Positions 62,653 to 64,000 of a DNA stretch of 64,000 nucleotides are shown piece after piece. Under the pieces are notes generated by a model. The model was not told the DNA's origin. It did no database searches and saw only the letters and a program-made list of their open reading frames with translations. This DNA is from Formicarius rufipectus (taxonomy: Eukaryota > Chordata > Aves > Passeriformes > Formicariidae). The translations under genes and the position numbers were made by a program. Every line of letters starts with the position of its first letter. The stretch's first letter is position 1. The stretch lies in NCBI GenBank assembly GCA_013399695.1, contig VXAU01006135.1:551479-615478 (forward strand). The letters are read 5' to 3'.

Positions 62653-64000
62653 GTATGTGTGTTGTGGTTGGGAGAACAAACCTCATTGTGATTTTAAAGC
62701 ATTGATATTCTTTTGCTGTGGACTCAGCGTGGCCAACAGTGTGTGAATAGTAAAAGTTCAAGGAAGATTATTCTGCTTTAAAATGTAATTTTGTAGTCAG
62801 TAAGTTAGGTCTGAGCTCTATTGGTATAAATTTAATAGTGGTTGTAAGATGGCTTACTCAATTCGCCAGGGAACTGCCAGGTATTATGACATCTATCATT
62901 TTACAGTTTTAACAGACTGTGAGTTCTTGGAATGCAGGAAATTCTTACAAAGTGCTGTTCTTTGTTCTTTGTATGTTCTTTGTTCCCTTCTACAAGTGCA
63001 GCTGAATTTCTTGTGTTTGTAATACACCATCATGCACGACTTGCATGTGTCTCAGTATCCCCAGAGGTGCTTACAGGATGTTGTAAGGAGTGAAATTTGG
63101 ATAGAAGGCCAGTGATGCAAAAAGAATGCCTGTACTTCTTGCAGCGTCACTCAAGAGATACAAATATTTTGACTTTATAATTTAAAAATAAAAAATTACA
63201 TATTAATAAAATACAATGAAATTTTTTTATCACCTTTTATATTTTGGCCCAATGTTACTAAGGTGTTCTAATTCCTATAAATACAGCTTTTTTTAGAAAA
63301 AGAGCTGTTTTAACTACTTTATAATAGCAGTATTTTTTACCATGTGCATAATGCATTGTATTTTACAAATATTAAACCATTCAAGGAAATGAAAACTACA
63401 TGACTGTATAAAACAATTAATGTTTTTTTAATAGATCTGATGAGTAATTGATGAACCCTGTAAAAATTCAACCTTATAGGAAGTTTTTTTTTACTTTGTG
63501 CAACTAGTAATGTCTCTGTTAGTTTGTCTTAAGGAAGAATGTAGTATATATGGCCTATGTGTTTAGGAACTTCTTTTGGGTGTCAACATCAGAACATAAG
63601 CTTATCTGCTGGGCAAGAGGCAAGACCATGATTTCTATCCATGCTCTATTTTGGGATTGTGCTTAGAGGATTAGTCCCATTACCAAGTGCAGGAAACAGC
63701 AGTTAAAGCCTCTGATACCTGAAAGTTTTGAGCATTCCCTTGTCCTTTAATAAGGGTTTTTCTGCACTACAGGGGAGTAGCAGATTTGAAATTGCTAAAC
63801 AAGAAGAGAGAGTTTACCTCAGTCTAAGTTCAGTTGGCTCCTAGTGGCTGAAGGAGATAGAATCACCCCCACAAGGTTTTCCTTCAGTCTGATGGACAAA
63901 TCCGCTGTGTGTTTATCTCTAGGCTTTGGATTAAAAGCCTCAGGAGAATCCCGTATCATTATAAGGTGATCACTGTAAGGGCACAGGAAAAGGCAAGGAA
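62653..64000 (+). other. EPS15: EPS15 intron 2, partial
   Basis: AT-rich intron running off the right edge. It contains a short GTTCTTTGTTCTTT-type tandem near 62957-62988. No exon encoding the rest of EH1 was found. Confidence 0.8.

Noticed and set aside
1..64000. CRISPR arrays, operons, tRNA or rRNA genes, integrated virus
   Set aside because: Nothing supports them. The direct repeats present are minisatellites or simple repeats, no cloverleaf or rRNA sequence was recognised, and no gag/pol-like frames were found.

Overview
This is a vertebrate, almost certainly avian, nuclear window. The base composition is AT-rich, genes are split into short exons with GT-AG (and one GC-AG) introns, there are discrete CpG islands, and truncated 3' ends of CR1 LINEs are present (9.98, 17.1, 24.4 and 41.3 kb). 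CR1 fragments of this kind are typical of birds and other sauropsids. There are no bacterial-style genes. The only well-supported coding sequence is six short exons, 382 bp in total; most long open frames are chance frames in introns, repeats or CpG islands.

Minus strand, about 36 kb down to 1: the 5' half of OSBPL9 (oxysterol-binding protein-like 9, ORP9). Reading in the direction of transcription there are three PH-domain exons (26901-26951, 22624-22702, 10599-10675) and then the first post-PH exon (1859-1954). They join in frame to give SKDKMMRG...VRLR-GAVIGIDD...FHFQ-ARDADERE...LQLQ-GVDSGFVP...DQLK, a direct match to ORP9. The first coding exon of the long form (roughly 37 residues in mammals) was not found. 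It may lie in the 196-base assembly gap at 36049-36244, inside a CpG island that carries minus-strand CCAAT boxes repeated every 31 bp. The gene continues off the left edge.

Inside the 8.6-kb intron between the last PH exon and the post-PH exon lies a second CpG island (about 8.19-8.87 kb). On the minus strand it holds a tiny ATG-GCC-GGT exon followed by a strong GTGAGT donor, in frame with the 1859-1954 exon. This is the expected position and reading frame for the promoter of the short, PH-less form ORP9S. A 97-bp-period GC-rich minisatellite adjoins it, and the competing long-form donor is a GC rather than a GT site.

36.5-55.7 kb: about 19 kb between genes. I see no recognised gene here, only a CR1 fragment, simple repeats and a few weak open frames.

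Plus strand, 55.7 kb to the right edge: the start of EPS15 (endocytic adaptor). Exon 1 sits in a CpG island (start codon 56025) and exon 2 (62611-62652) encodes the beginning of the first EH domain. The rest lies beyond the window. The divergent head-to-head arrangement of OSBPL9 and EPS15 is the same as in mammals. Both products act in membrane traffic (ORP9 in lipid transfer at ER-Golgi/endosome contacts, EPS15 in clathrin-mediated endocytosis), but their promoters are about 20 kb apart and nothing here shows co-regulation.
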